Below are positions 15,409-22,626 of a stretch of 24,401 bases of DNA, in pieces. Where the stretch lies: positions 1-24,401 of the forward strand of contig NZ_MXAN01000083.1 in NCBI RefSeq assembly GCF_002027545.1. Reading direction: 5' to 3'. Every line of letters begins with the position of its first letter. Within the stretch, counting starts at the first letter, position 1. Made by a program: the position numbers and the translations under genes. Origin of the DNA: Moraxella lacunata. GTDB lineage: Bacteria > Pseudomonadota > Gammaproteobacteria > Pseudomonadales > Moraxellaceae. The notes below the pieces were generated by a model that worked only from the letters and a program-made list of their open reading frames with translations, did no database searches and had not been told where the DNA came from.

Positions 15409-15450
15409 ACACGAGAGCTTTAACGCTGACCTTAAACTCCTTAACAACAC

Positions 15451-15780
15451 GTTAATGCTTTGTAGTTACAGTGGCGACTGGCTACCTGTTTTGATGAACG
15501 TTTAGGGCGTATTAATTAAAATTTAGATGAATAAGACTTGACAAATCAAAACAAATCACTGTCCATGACTGGCAATATCATCACGTTTAACACGTCCTAA
15601 CAATCGTTCTCTTGCCCAAATTAGGCATGAAAATCCTATCTATTATACGCTAAACTTTGGTAAATTTACAGAAATTTTTGAGAAATATTAAGGGTAAATG
15701 GTTGATTGTCATGATTATGTCAAAAAGATGTGAGATAAGATGGGGCGTGATTTTAAAAATGATAATTGTTTATAAAAATA
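15451..15780. other. Intergenic region upstream of nqrA (no gene)
   Basis: About 330 bp, AT-rich, with no convincing gene. On the minus strand a clean TATAAT (ATTATA on plus, 15642-15647) is the best nqr promoter candidate, though its -35 is poor (TGTAAA). A second candidate is TTGTCA followed by TTTAAT nearer to nqrA (about 15515-15545). The first would give a leader of about 275 nt. A 13-codon frame (ATG at 15628) sits right after the TATAAT but its ribosome-binding site would coincide with the transcript start, so I do not call it. Confidence 0.4.
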
Positions 15781-16227
15781 TTACCCAAAACGGAAAAATG
15801 CCCCATTAATGACAAATGCCACGCTCCACAGACAAATCAGCCCCACATGAATGCCCATGATTTTTAATGTATTGGCAGAATGCGTGCCATTTTCTAGCTT
15901 TTTAACTACCCGAAAGCGGGCGTGCAAGGCGGTAAGTATCGTCAAGATAAGCCATGTTAATTTGCCATGCACAAGGGCGGTCAGCATGCCCATGTTTTGC
16001 CCCCAAAGTGATGGGGGTAGTAGGGTTGTTAGCATATAAAAGCCTGTTACCACTTGCACGGCAAGGGCGGTCATGCCCAAGGGTTTATAGCTTTTTTCAA
16101 AGGCTAAAAATCCTGCCACGTCATTTTGGCGGATAAAATTGGGCATTAAGCGGATAAGCAGGTATAAATGCCCACCCACCCAAATGCTGGCTCCAAATAA
16201 ATGTAAAATCAAGGCAATTTTATACAT
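15781..16227 (-). CDS. CopD-like integral membrane protein
   Basis: This 148-residue protein has four hydrophobic helices (about 3-25, 45-68, 78-100 and 122-145). The start LHLFGASIWVGGHLYLL has the His, Trp and GG pattern of the CopD (PF05425)-type and related four-helix heme/copper membrane families. Later there are an aromatic/His-rich loop (ALVHGKLTW) and HVGLICLWS. CopD proteins act in copper handling or as membrane domains of unknown role; the substrate here is not known, and there is no CopC neighbour. I chose the ATG at 16227 (MYKIALILHL) because GGA lies 7 nt upstream. An ATG at 16242 would add MLEKT without a ribosome-binding site. A palindromic repeat element lies just upstream. 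Confidence 0.68.
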   Translation of the reverse strand: MYKIALILHLFGASIWVGGHLYLLIRLMPNFIRQNDVAGFLAFEKSYKPLGMTALAVQVVTGFYMLTTLLPPSLWGQNMGMLTALVHGKLTWLILTILTALHARFRVVKKLENGTHSANTLKIMGIHVGLICLWSVAFVINGAFFRFG

Positions 16228-16298
16228 GGTTTTTTCCAACATGGTTATATGAGTGTGATAAATGATTGGGTTTTTATAAAGTGTTTTGGCTCTGGTTC

Positions 16299-16412
16299 AA
16301 AAAGTATGCTACAAGGAAAACCGTTCGTGGTGAGCTTGTCGAACCATAACGGTTTTCCGCCACCCGCAGGCAAGCTCAGGGCGAACGGAAAACCTAGTTT
16401 AGCATACTTTTT
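16299..16412. repeat. Palindromic repeat element with inverted ends (MITE/REP-like)
   Basis: Perfect 13-bp terminal inverted repeats AAAAAGTATGCTA (16299-16311) and TAGCATACTTTTT (16400-16412) bound a 114-bp unit. Inside, GGAAAACCGTT (16315-16325) pairs with AACGGTTTTCC (16348-16358), and GGTTTTCCG (16351-16359) can instead pair with CGGAAAACC (16386-16394), giving two mutually exclusive hairpins. The core contains TTCGTGGTGAGCTTGTCGAA and AAGCTCAGGGCGAACGG, words I know as dispersed repeats in several proteobacteria. No ORF inside is credible. It is a non-coding mobile or structural repeat between two minus-strand genes. Confidence 0.78.
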
Positions 16413-16453
16413 AGACTACTACCAGTGTTTTTATTTTAAATGTATTTTAAAAA

Positions 16454-17302
16454 CTATTTTCTCCGCCCTGCTCTAAATACAAAAGGGTCATCATAAAAAT
16501 CAGGGTCGGCATTATCCCAAAAATACGGCACGCCCAATATCGGCAAGGGGTTTAATTGGCGTGGTGTAATATCATCTTTTAAAAAGTTATTTAAATAATC
16601 GGATAAGTAATTATCCAACATGGCTAATTGCTCATTGAGCGGTTTTGTAAAAAATGATGAATGAACTTTGATAATGATGGTATGGCTACATAAGGATTTA
16701 AAGGGGTTTATCAGTTGCTCCAATAACGCATGACCGAATATAAAGACTTTGACTTTTTTGTTGTTGTCATGATGATAATCCGCCCAATATTCGCGGTTAT
16801 CCACCAAGCACGTTTGCCAATCAAAACCCACCAAGGCTTGCCCAATGGCGGTGCCAATCTCATCATCGGCGACCACCAGTATCGCCCCATTTTCATCAAA
16901 TACGGTAATGGTATCTCGCACACGGTTACGTCCGTTGGCGGTGTGGTTGTCGTCCATGTGGGTGAGATGTTTGGCGTTCAATAGCGATTTGGTATGGGGA
17001 AAAACCGACCACACGCACGCCCCAAACCAGTCGTGTAGATTATCACAGGTTGGGATTTTGTGGTGTTGCCCGATGTGGGTTTCGTATGCTGTGCCGTGTT
17101 CTAGGTCGTTTTGGTGGGTAAAGGCTAGGGGGTAGCCTTGGTGATTTTTTAGGCGAATATCATTGTCGGCAAAATAGCCGTTTAACCACTCAAAAAGGGG
17201 CAGGGCAGGGTGGCCAGCAAATGCCTGATGAATGGACACATAAGGGGCAAACCAAGGGGTGGACGGGTCAATGGTGGCAAAATCGTGTAAAAAGTCGGAC
17301 AT
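16454..17302 (-). CDS. DUF3025 family protein
   Basis: From the ATG at 17302 (MSDFLHDFATID) the protein has 282 residues, about the family size. Marks of DUF3025 are the segment HDWFGACVWSVFPHTKSLLNAKH (WSVFP, KSLLN), RVRDTITVFDENGAILV (split: RVRDTITVFDE and NGAILV) and FGHALLEQLINPFKSLC. The function of DUF3025 is unknown. The conserved acidic, His and Trp residues suggest a soluble, possibly enzymatic protein. The frame stays open to 17473, but that would overlap bamE; an ATG at 17401 is an intermediate alternative. None of the starts has a good Shine-Dalgarno, so the N-terminus is uncertain. It is divergent from bamE. Confidence 0.8.
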   Translation of the reverse strand: MSDFLHDFATIDPSTPWFAPYVSIHQAFAGHPALPLFEWLNGYFADNDIRLKNHQGYPLAFTHQNDLEHGTAYETHIGQHHKIPTCDNLHDWFGACVWSVFPHTKSLLNAKHLTHMDDNHTANGRNRVRDTITVFDENGAILVVADDEIGTAIGQALVGFDWQTCLVDNREYWADYHHDNNKKVKVFIFGHALLEQLINPFKSLCSHTIIIKVHSSFFTKPLNEQLAMLDNYLSDYLNNFLKDDITPRQLNPLPILGVPYFWDNADPDFYDDPFVFRAGRRK

Positions 17303-17451
17303 GATGACATCAACAGGCGGTAAAATCATCGTGAGTATAGCATATTTTGTAAACTTTGGGTAGTCGGCTTTTGGGGGTAGGGTGTCATAAAAAACTTGCA
17401 TATTTTTGCACTTGCGTTTAATATGGCGATTATTTATAAAGATGAGAGTAT

Positions 17452-17835
17452 ATGATGACCCTATCGCAAACATTTGTCCCTAAATTCATGGCGTTGGCAC
17501 TGATTGGCACATTGGCATTGTCAGGCTGTTCGGTGTTTCGTGTGTATACCATTGATTTGCCCCAAGGCACGCCCATCACGTCCGCTCAGGCATCGCAGGT
17601 GCAAGTGGGCATGACCGCTGACCAAGTGACTTATCTGCTGGGTAGCCCTGCCATGAGAGACACGCTAAACCCGAACCGCTTTGACTATCTGTATGACTAC
17701 ACCGCAGGCACAGACGGCAAGCGTGCCGACAAAAAAGACATCAAAAACGCCAGTCAGTACCTGTCTATCTTTTTTGAAAATGGGCGTGTGGTGCGTATCG
17801 CAGGGCGTGAATCACTGCCAAGAAGAAATCAGTAA
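17452..17835 (+). CDS. bamE: Outer membrane assembly lipoprotein BamE (SmpA/OmlA)
   Basis: The protein has 127 residues. A lipoprotein signal peptide ends in the lipobox LALSGC (cysteine at residue 26), so the mature protein is acylated and anchored in the outer membrane. The SmpA/OmlA domain follows: VQVGMTADQVTYLLGSPAMRD (split: VQVGMTADQVTYLLG and SPAMRD), FDYLYDYT, and LSIFFENGRVVRI. BamE is an accessory of the BAM complex that inserts beta-barrel proteins. Two ATG codons are in tandem (17452, 17455) after GATGAGAG. TTGCGT and TATAAA (17412-17440, 17-nt spacing) could be its promoter but lie very close to the start. A strong terminator follows. Confidence 0.93.
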   Translation: MMTLSQTFVPKFMALALIGTLALSGCSVFRVYTIDLPQGTPITSAQASQVQVGMTADQVTYLLGSPAMRDTLNPNRFDYLYDYTAGTDGKRADKKDIKNASQYLSIFFENGRVVRIAGRESLPRRNQ

Positions 17836-17856
17836 TTAATTATTGTACCATCAGAT

Positions 17857-17893
17857 AAAAATCAGGCAAAGCAGGGTGTTTTGCCTGATTTTT
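17857..17893. terminator. Bidirectional terminator between bamE and rnfH
   Basis: A perfect 14-bp stem (AAAAATCAGGCAAA, 17857-17870; TTTGCCTGATTTTT, 17880-17893) ends in T residues on both strands. It lies between convergent genes and should stop both. Confidence 0.9.
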
Positions 17894-17927
17894 GGTGTGG
17901 TTTTTAAAATATCGTCATTCAACAATG

Positions 17928-18275
17928 CTATAACGGACGATAGCCGAGCTTTTTTAGGCGGACTTTGGATTTGGTTTTGCGTCTGGATATCGGGTCATAG
18001 GATAAAGGGCGATAAATCTCAATCCTATCGCCGTCCGATAGAGCCGTATCTAGGCGTTTTTTTTGGCTATAAATACCCACATACCACGCTTTATGATTGG
18101 GTTCATGCTTACAGTTGGCATGACACCACAGGGCAAATTCTGCCAAATGGGGCAAATCTAGCCACCCTGATGATTGTAAGGCTTGATATATCGTGGTGTG
18201 CGTGGGTACTTCTAATTCTTGATAATACTGATTGTCCTTGTCGGCATATGCCAAACTTATCCTTAGGATAGCCAT
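17928..18275 (-). CDS. rnfH: RnfH family protein (UPF0125)
   Basis: From the ATG at 18275 the protein is 115 residues with a ubiquitin-like beta-grasp fold pattern: LRISLAYADKDNQYYQELEVP (start, split here after DKDNQ), a helix (IYQALQSSGWLDL), then VGIYSQKKRLDTAL, SDGDRIEIYRPLSYDP and a basic tail RRKTKSK. The GDRIEIYRPL...DP ending is the hallmark of RnfH. Its role is unclear; in other bacteria it is found near rnf genes or with the ratA-bamE-smpB cluster, and bamE is indeed next door here. The start overlaps the end of the upstream membrane-protein gene by 13 nt. A TTG at 18287 is a less likely start. Confidence 0.88.
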   Translation of the reverse strand: MAILRISLAYADKDNQYYQELEVPTHTTIYQALQSSGWLDLPHLAEFALWCHANCKHEPNHKAWYVGIYSQKKRLDTALSDGDRIEIYRPLSYDPISRRKTKSKVRLKKLGYRPL

Positions 18276-19357
18276 GACATCACCCAACCGATGACCGCTA
18301 GGAGAATGGCAAGCGGTACGCCAATACGCACCAGCACTCGCCAGATGTTATAACGCCCTTCACTTTTAAAATTAAAGGTTTTGCGTAAATGACTGATTTT
18401 CATGGCAAAACCCGAAAATGCCGACAGCACGACCACCGCCACCAAGCTCACCAGTAGTAGTATGTTTAGCCCCACACCCGCAGGCAGGGCAGAGAGTATC
18501 ATCGCCAGTGATACCCCCATTGCCACGCCATTAATTAGCCCAAACCGCACTTTTAATTGTCCAATGGCATAATACAACAAAAATGCCGAAATCAGGAGCA
18601 TACCGATACTAGACACCACAAAGGCGTTGGGTGTAACAAAAGCACTACCCACCAGCAGGGCAAACGCCCCAAAGATAAGTTGGGTAAGCCAAATCGGTAA
18701 TATCAGCCCTGTTAGGGGTTTTTTGTGGGTTTGGCTCATCGTCTGCTCGGCAAGCCTACCGCCAGTAAACCAATATAACCCTGTACCCACGCCCACCGAG
18801 AGCAGTGCCAAAGACACCGCTCTTGCCCACTCGGACAATGACACAGCGGTCATGGTCGGCACGCTCACACCGCTAGCTAGACCACCATCAAAGAGCGAGA
18901 TAAGCCCACCGACAATCACCAATGCCACGCCAATCATGAGTGGACGAGTCTTTAACAGACTTAAAATCAAGGCAATAATCATCGCCCCTGCACTAAGCCC
19001 AATGCTTGGCACACTAAGATTCAGTTGGGGTAGGTGCTGATGAAGTCCTGCCCCAATGCGTGCGGTCATCGTTGCACTAATAAGCAGTGCCACCAATACC
19101 GACAACCCTGCAAAGGCTCGCCATGTCATCTTGGCATCAGCTTCACGAGTGAGCTTTTGCATGCCAAGCCATACATTATCGCCACTGCGAGCAGATAAGG
19201 CAAATTCGGCAAATAACACCGGCAAGCCCACCACAAGCATCGCCACCACCCACAACAGCCAAAAGTCCAACTCATGAGCCATACTCGGGGCAATCTGATG
19301 AGCGAACAACAGTGGCAGGGCAGACGCCACAAAAAACACGGTATAACGAGATAACAT
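18263..19357 (-). CDS. Polytopic membrane protein, divergent NSS (SNF)-transporter-like
   Basis: From the ATG at 19357 (MLSRYTVFFVAS) it has 364 residues and about ten to eleven membrane helices. The second helix region, LLWVVAMLVVGLPVLFAEFAL followed by SARSGDNVW, resembles TM2 of neurotransmitter:sodium symporters, and the end YNIWRVLVRIGVPLAILL resembles their last helix. The usual TM1 motif (GxGNxWRFPY) is absent and TM1 is degenerate, and the chain is shorter than the usual 440-plus residues. It may have lost Na+-coupled transport or gained another role; the substrate is unknown. It overlaps rnfH by 13 nt, so the two are probably co-transcribed. An upstream start at 19417 would cross the preceding terminator hairpin and is rejected. 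Confidence 0.7.
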   Translation of the reverse strand: MLSRYTVFFVASALPLLFAHQIAPSMAHELDFWLLWVVAMLVVGLPVLFAEFALSARSGDNVWLGMQKLTREADAKMTWRAFAGLSVLVALLISATMTARIGAGLHQHLPQLNLSVPSIGLSAGAMIIALILSLLKTRPLMIGVALVIVGGLISLFDGGLASGVSVPTMTAVSLSEWARAVSLALLSVGVGTGLYWFTGGRLAEQTMSQTHKKPLTGLILPIWLTQLIFGAFALLVGSAFVTPNAFVVSSIGMLLISAFLLYYAIGQLKVRFGLINGVAMGVSLAMILSALPAGVGLNILLLVSLVAVVVLSAFSGFAMKISHLRKTFNFKSEGRYNIWRVLVRIGVPLAILLAVIGWVMSWLS

Positions 19358-19401
19358 AGTAAACTCTGGACGGTTGGGGTGTGATAAAAATTTAATGAAC
19401 G

Positions 19402-19427
19402 ACAAAACCCCAATCAAGGGGTTTTGT
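19402..19427 (-). terminator. Hairpin terminator after cytochrome c4 gene
   Basis: ACAAAACCCC (19402-19411) and GGGGTTTTGT (19418-19427) form a perfect 10-bp stem with a 6-nt loop, 26 nt beyond the c4 stop on the minus strand. The following T content is modest, so some read-through into the membrane-protein gene is possible. Confidence 0.6.
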
Positions 19428-19452
19428 AAAATACAGGTCTAAAACCGACAAA

Positions 19453-20151
19453 TCAGTGAACGGCACTGATAAATTCAGACAACATTTTGATGTCTTTATC
19501 AGACAGCTTGGCTGCCACGATTTGCATCATGCCTTTTTCGTCTTTTTTGGCAGAGTCGTTGGTACGCACTTGCTCGGCAAGTAAGCCTTCATCTTCACGA
19601 CCGGCGGCACGGAACAGTTTTAGCTGAGTTGAGATATAAGTTGCGTGCTGACCGCCGATGCGTGGGAACGCCGCCCAATCATTGCCTGCACCCTTAGGGT
19701 CATGGCACCCTGCACAAGGGATGATACCACGGCTCTTGTCACCACCTAGGTAGAGCTTTTGGGCGGCGGCGTTCGTGGCTTTGTTGCCATAGCCGGGTAG
19801 CCACGGAGCTTGACTGGCATAGTAACCTGCCACGTTGGCTAGGTCTTGTTGGGTAAATCCAACCAACTGTGCCTGCATGATACCATTTTTTCTGGCACCT
19901 GTTTTAAAATCCACCAATTGCTTGTATAGATATTTGATGTTTTGACCGCCTAAGTTTGGCTGAGCAGGGGCAACCGAAACACCGTCCGCACCGTGGCAAG
20001 CGGCACAGTTGGCTTCAACAATGGCTTTACCTGCTTCAATATTAAACTCAGGAACAGCTACGGCATGGGCATTTAGGGCGATAAAACCAAACCCTGTGGC
20101 AAGCAACGTTTTGGCTAGCATGGCTTTGGCTGACAAATTCATGGCTTTCAT
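19453..20151 (-). CDS. Diheme cytochrome c4
   Basis: The 232-residue precursor has a Sec signal peptide (hydrophobic to about 26, cleavage likely after ALNAHA, residue 30). Two c-type heme sites, CAACH (49-53) and CAGCH (146-150), lie in two similar halves. Axial methionines are likely in GIMQAQ (M92) and in GMMQIVAAKL near the C-terminus. The spacing and the motifs PNLGGQNIKYLYKQL and PRIGGQHATYISTQL, one per half, are diagnostic for cytochrome c4, a periplasmic electron carrier feeding terminal oxidases. AGGA 7 nt before the ATG supports the start. Heme attachment needs the Ccm system, not in this window. Confidence 0.92.
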   Translation of the reverse strand: MKAMNLSAKAMLAKTLLATGFGFIALNAHAVAVPEFNIEAGKAIVEANCAACHGADGVSVAPAQPNLGGQNIKYLYKQLVDFKTGARKNGIMQAQLVGFTQQDLANVAGYYASQAPWLPGYGNKATNAAAQKLYLGGDKSRGIIPCAGCHDPKGAGNDWAAFPRIGGQHATYISTQLKLFRAAGREDEGLLAEQVRTNDSAKKDEKGMMQIVAAKLSDKDIKMLSEFISAVH

Positions 20152-20381
20152 AACAATTTCCTACTAACTTCGGGGCAATCCCCGTGTCTTGGGTTTTGTA
20201 TATTTTTATTTGGCTTTTAAAAGTCAAATTGGTAAATCTTGCTTATTATAGCAAGACTTCGCTAAATTTTCCTACAAAAATTGTGGTTTTGGCAACATTT
20301 TTTTGCAAAAAGATGAAATTTTAACAAAAAATTTATCAAATCAAGCCATCATCATTAACCCATGATTTGACAAAAGCCATA

Positions 20382-20434
20382 AAAATAGGGCATGTACCCA
20401 ACGATGATGTTGCCGTTTTGGGTGAACATGCCCC
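20382..20434 (-). terminator. Terminator after the c5-type cytochrome gene
   Basis: GGGCATGT (20388-20395) pairs with ACATGCCC (20426-20433), extended inside by CCCAA/TTGGG. On the minus strand TATTTTTATGGC follows. It lies just past the stop at 20447. Confidence 0.7.
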
Positions 20435-20446
20435 AGTTGCTTATTT

Positions 20447-20743
20447 TTATTTTGCCATATACTCAATCAATGCCCGAAACTCATCATCGCTACACGACTG
20501 GCATAGACCTTTGGCGGGCATTTGAGGCATGCCTTTTTTGGTGTTTTTGACCAAGGTGTCCATGCCTTTTTGGGTTTTTAGCTTGTCCCATGTGGCTTTG
20601 TCGCCTTTTTTGGGGGCGTTTAAGGCACCGCTATCATGGCAGGTGGCACAGGTTTTTTGGTAAGTGGTGGCGACATCGGCATGGCTTACACCTGTGGCGA
20701 CTAGGGCAAGGCTGGCAATGGCTATTTGTAATAATTTTGACAT
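20447..20743 (-). CDS. Monoheme cytochrome c5-type protein
   Basis: From the ATG at 20743 (GGGAG about 6 nt upstream) the precursor has 98 residues. A signal peptide ends near VSHA; a single heme site CATCH follows in TYQKTCATCHDSGAL. The distal loop MPQMPAKGLCQSCSDDEF carries the Met ligand and the extra Cys pair of the cytochrome c5 group. The end, FRALIEYMAK, is also typical. It is a small periplasmic electron carrier, likely a partner of terminal oxidases. An ATG at 20755 is in frame but has no ribosome-binding site. Confidence 0.9.
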   Translation of the reverse strand: MSKLLQIAIASLALVATGVSHADVATTYQKTCATCHDSGALNAPKKGDKATWDKLKTQKGMDTLVKNTKKGMPQMPAKGLCQSCSDDEFRALIEYMAK

Positions 20744-20807
20744 AATAACTCCCATTTAAGGATAATTTGGGATAAATGTGAGAATAACTGTTTTCTTTGA
20801 TGCTTTT

Positions 20808-20835
20808 ATTATGCAAGTTTTTTGCCAAGTTGCAA
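20808..20835 (-). promoter_or_regulatory. Possible promoter of the c5-type cytochrome gene
   Basis: On the minus strand TTGCAA (20830-20835) and CATAAT (20808-20813) are 16 nt apart, giving a leader of about 60 nt to the ATG at 20743. The boxes are imperfect. Confidence 0.35.
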
Positions 20836-20956
20836 GGGGTATTTGGTAACCATGACGAATGCGACTTATTTACCCTTTTGCCTTTTGGGTTTTTATCGCT
20901 ATTTTATGGCTTTCATGATACACTATTTTATCATTTTAGCAATTATATTTGACATC

Positions 20957-21676
20957 ATGAGCACCACCGACTACCAAAAAATCATTCGCCAAACCGCCTT
21001 TTCGCTCTCTGCCCCCACATTGAAACTCTGCCCGCCGGATGCAGGTTTTGAAGTGGCGTTTGCAGGGCGGTCTAACGCAGGCAAATCGTCCGCCATCAAC
21101 ACCATCACCCACCAAAAACAGCTCGCCCGTTCGTCCAAAACCCCAGGGCGGACGCAGATGATTAACTTTTTTAATGTCGGCTCAGAGCATAGCCGTATCG
21201 TGGATTTGCCGGGTTATGGGTATGCCCAAGTGCCAGAAGCGATGAAAATCAAATGGCAAAAAGAGCTTGAAAACTACCTTGTTCATCGTGAAAGTCTGAC
21301 GGGCTTAATTTTGCTCACCGACATTCGCCACCCGTTGAAGTATTTTGACGAGCAAATGCTCCATTGGGCAAAGGACGGTGATTTGCCCGTTCATGTATTA
21401 CTAACCAAAGCGGATAAATTAAAACGCGGGGCTCAAAAAACCGCCCTGCTACAAACCAAAAAACAACTGCAAGCCTTAGATTTGCCATTTTCCATTCAGC
21501 TATTTTCGGCATTAAATAAAGAAGGGCTTGATGAATTGGCGGACGTATTGGGCAATTGGCTACATTTGGGTGAAAATTTAAATTTAGAAAATTTAGATTT
21601 GGATAATATGGATTTAGAAAATTCAAATTTGGCAAATGATAAATTGGATAATGCAAATTTAAATAATGACAATTAA
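20957..21676 (+). CDS. engB: Ribosome biogenesis GTPase EngB (YihA/YsxC)
   Basis: From the ATG at 20957 (MSTTDYQKIIRQT) the protein has 239 residues. GTPase motifs are in order: G1 GRSNAGKSS (37-45), G2 T66 in TPGRTQ, G3 DLPG (83-86), G4 TKAD (150-153), G5 SAL (184-186). EngB acts in assembly of the large ribosomal subunit. The frame is open back to 20822, but those 45 residues (hydrophobic, unlike the family) are rejected. The family is usually about 200-215 residues; here a C-terminal tail (206-239) of degenerate five-residue repeats (LENLD, LDNMD, LENSN, LANDK, LDNAN) is added. The Shine-Dalgarno is weak. rsmI follows 84 nt later. Confidence 0.93.
   Translation: MSTTDYQKIIRQTAFSLSAPTLKLCPPDAGFEVAFAGRSNAGKSSAINTITHQKQLARSSKTPGRTQMINFFNVGSEHSRIVDLPGYGYAQVPEAMKIKWQKELENYLVHRESLTGLILLTDIRHPLKYFDEQMLHWAKDGDLPVHVLLTKADKLKRGAQKTALLQTKKQLQALDLPFSIQLFSALNKEGLDELADVLGNWLHLGENLNLENLDLDNMDLENSNLANDKLDNANLNNDN
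21572..21673 (+). repeat. Degenerate 15-bp tandem repeat at the 3' end of engB
   Basis: Units of about 15 bp (pattern TTAGAAAATTTAGAT, TTGGATAATATGGAT, TTAGAAAATTCAAAT and so on) encode a pentapeptide-like LxNxx tail. The AT-rich repeat differs from the rest of engB in base use and looks like a recent expansion. Confidence 0.65.
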
Positions 21677-21691
21677 AAACGCAAATTATGT

Positions 21692-21715
21692 GTAGGGGCA
21701 AATTGCAATTCGTCC
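21692..21715. repeat. Palindromic intergenic repeat (GGGGCAAATTGCAATTCGTCC)
   Basis: TAGGGGCAAATTGC followed by AATTCGTCC is a near-palindrome of the same type as those at 9211-9316, preceded by TGTAG as at 1790. It sits between engB and rsmI. Confidence 0.5.
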
Positions 21716-21760
21716 ATATTTAAAAACCATTATTTAAATTAAATTAGAAAGGCAAAAAAA

Positions 21761-22588
21761 ATGACCGGCATTTTATATATCGTTGCCACCCCCATTGGCA
21801 ATCTAAATGACATGACAGCACGGGCGATTGACACTCTAAAATCGGTGGACGTGATAGCCTGCGAAGACACTCGCACAAGTTCCAAATTATTAAGTTTTTT
21901 TAATATATCCACGCCCACCACTGCCTATCATGAACACAATGCCGACACGCAGACGGCACGCCTTGTTGAGCGATTGCAAAGCGGTCAATCGGTTGCCTTG
22001 ATTTCGGACGCTGGCACACCACTTATCTCTGACCCTGGCTATCGACTGGTTAAGGCGTGCCATGATGAGCATATCACCGTTGTGCCGATTGTCGGGGCGT
22101 GTGCGGTCATCGGGGCGTTGTCTGTGGCGGGTTTGCCGTCTGATAAGTTTAGTTTTGTGGGATTTTTGCCCGCCAAACAACATGGGCGGATAGAGACTTT
22201 AAAGGCGCATCAAGCTCATACTGAGACGCTGATTTTTTATGAAGCACCGCACCGCATTACAGACTGTCTATCCGACATGGCGGACGTGTTTGGCGGTGAG
22301 CGAGAAGCCACGTTGTGCCGTGAGATTAGTAAAACTTTTGAGACAATAAAAAAATTGCCGCTGGCTGATTTATTAGAATTTGTAAAGAATGACCCCAACC
22401 AACAACGGGGCGAGATTGTGCTGGTTGTGGCAGGTAATACCCAAAAAGAACAAAAAGCGGATTATGATGAATGGCTACTTGCCATTGCCAAAGAATTACC
22501 ACCAAAAAAAGCCAGTGCAATTGTGGCGGACGTATTGGGTATGAAAAAAAGTGTGGTGTATGATAGGTTATTGGAATTGCAGAAGTAG
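21761..22588 (+). CDS. rsmI: 16S rRNA (cytidine-1402-2'-O)-methyltransferase RsmI
   Basis: The 275-residue protein methylates the 2'-O of C1402 (E. coli numbering) in 16S rRNA using SAM, in the decoding centre. The tetrapyrrole-methylase fold is clear: LYIVATPIGNLNDMT (5-19), CEDTRTS (34-40), the SAM-binding loop LISDAGTPLISDPGY (80-94), FVGFLPAK, and the late motif REISKTFE. Length and motifs are typical. AAAGG 8 nt before the ATG supports the start. It shares the direction of engB and may be co-transcribed with it. Confidence 0.95.
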   Translation: MTGILYIVATPIGNLNDMTARAIDTLKSVDVIACEDTRTSSKLLSFFNISTPTTAYHEHNADTQTARLVERLQSGQSVALISDAGTPLISDPGYRLVKACHDEHITVVPIVGACAVIGALSVAGLPSDKFSFVGFLPAKQHGRIETLKAHQAHTETLIFYEAPHRITDCLSDMADVFGGEREATLCREISKTFETIKKLPLADLLEFVKNDPNQQRGEIVLVVAGNTQKEQKADYDEWLLAIAKELPPKKASAIVADVLGMKKSVVYDRLLELQK

Positions 22589-22594
22589 ACTGAT

Positions 22595-22626
22595 AAAATG
22601 GTTGGTAAATGCTTATCAACCATTTT
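22595..22626. terminator. Bidirectional terminator between rsmI and the membrane-protein gene
   Basis: AAAATGGTTG (22595-22604) and CAACCATTTT (22617-22626) form a 10-bp stem with a 12-nt loop, between convergent genes. The stem overlaps the stop codon of the minus-strand gene (22616-22618). T-runs are short. Confidence 0.6.

Noticed and set aside
15358..15450. N-terminal extension of NqrA to the GTG at 15450
   Set aside because: The extra 31 codons are unlike NqrA; the family start MITIKKG matches the ATG at 15357.
15451..15780. Riboswitch in the nqr leader
   Set aside because: No conserved aptamer pattern that I recognise; only short hairpins near the start codon.
16249..16476. Plus-strand 75-residue ORF over the palindromic element
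   Set aside because: Its sequence (VVSLSNHNGFPPPAGKLRANG) is simply a translation of the repeat; no ribosome-binding site and no independent support.
20822..20956. 45-residue N-terminal extension of EngB
   Set aside because: Hydrophobic and not family-like; the second in-frame start at 20957 gives the normal N-terminus.
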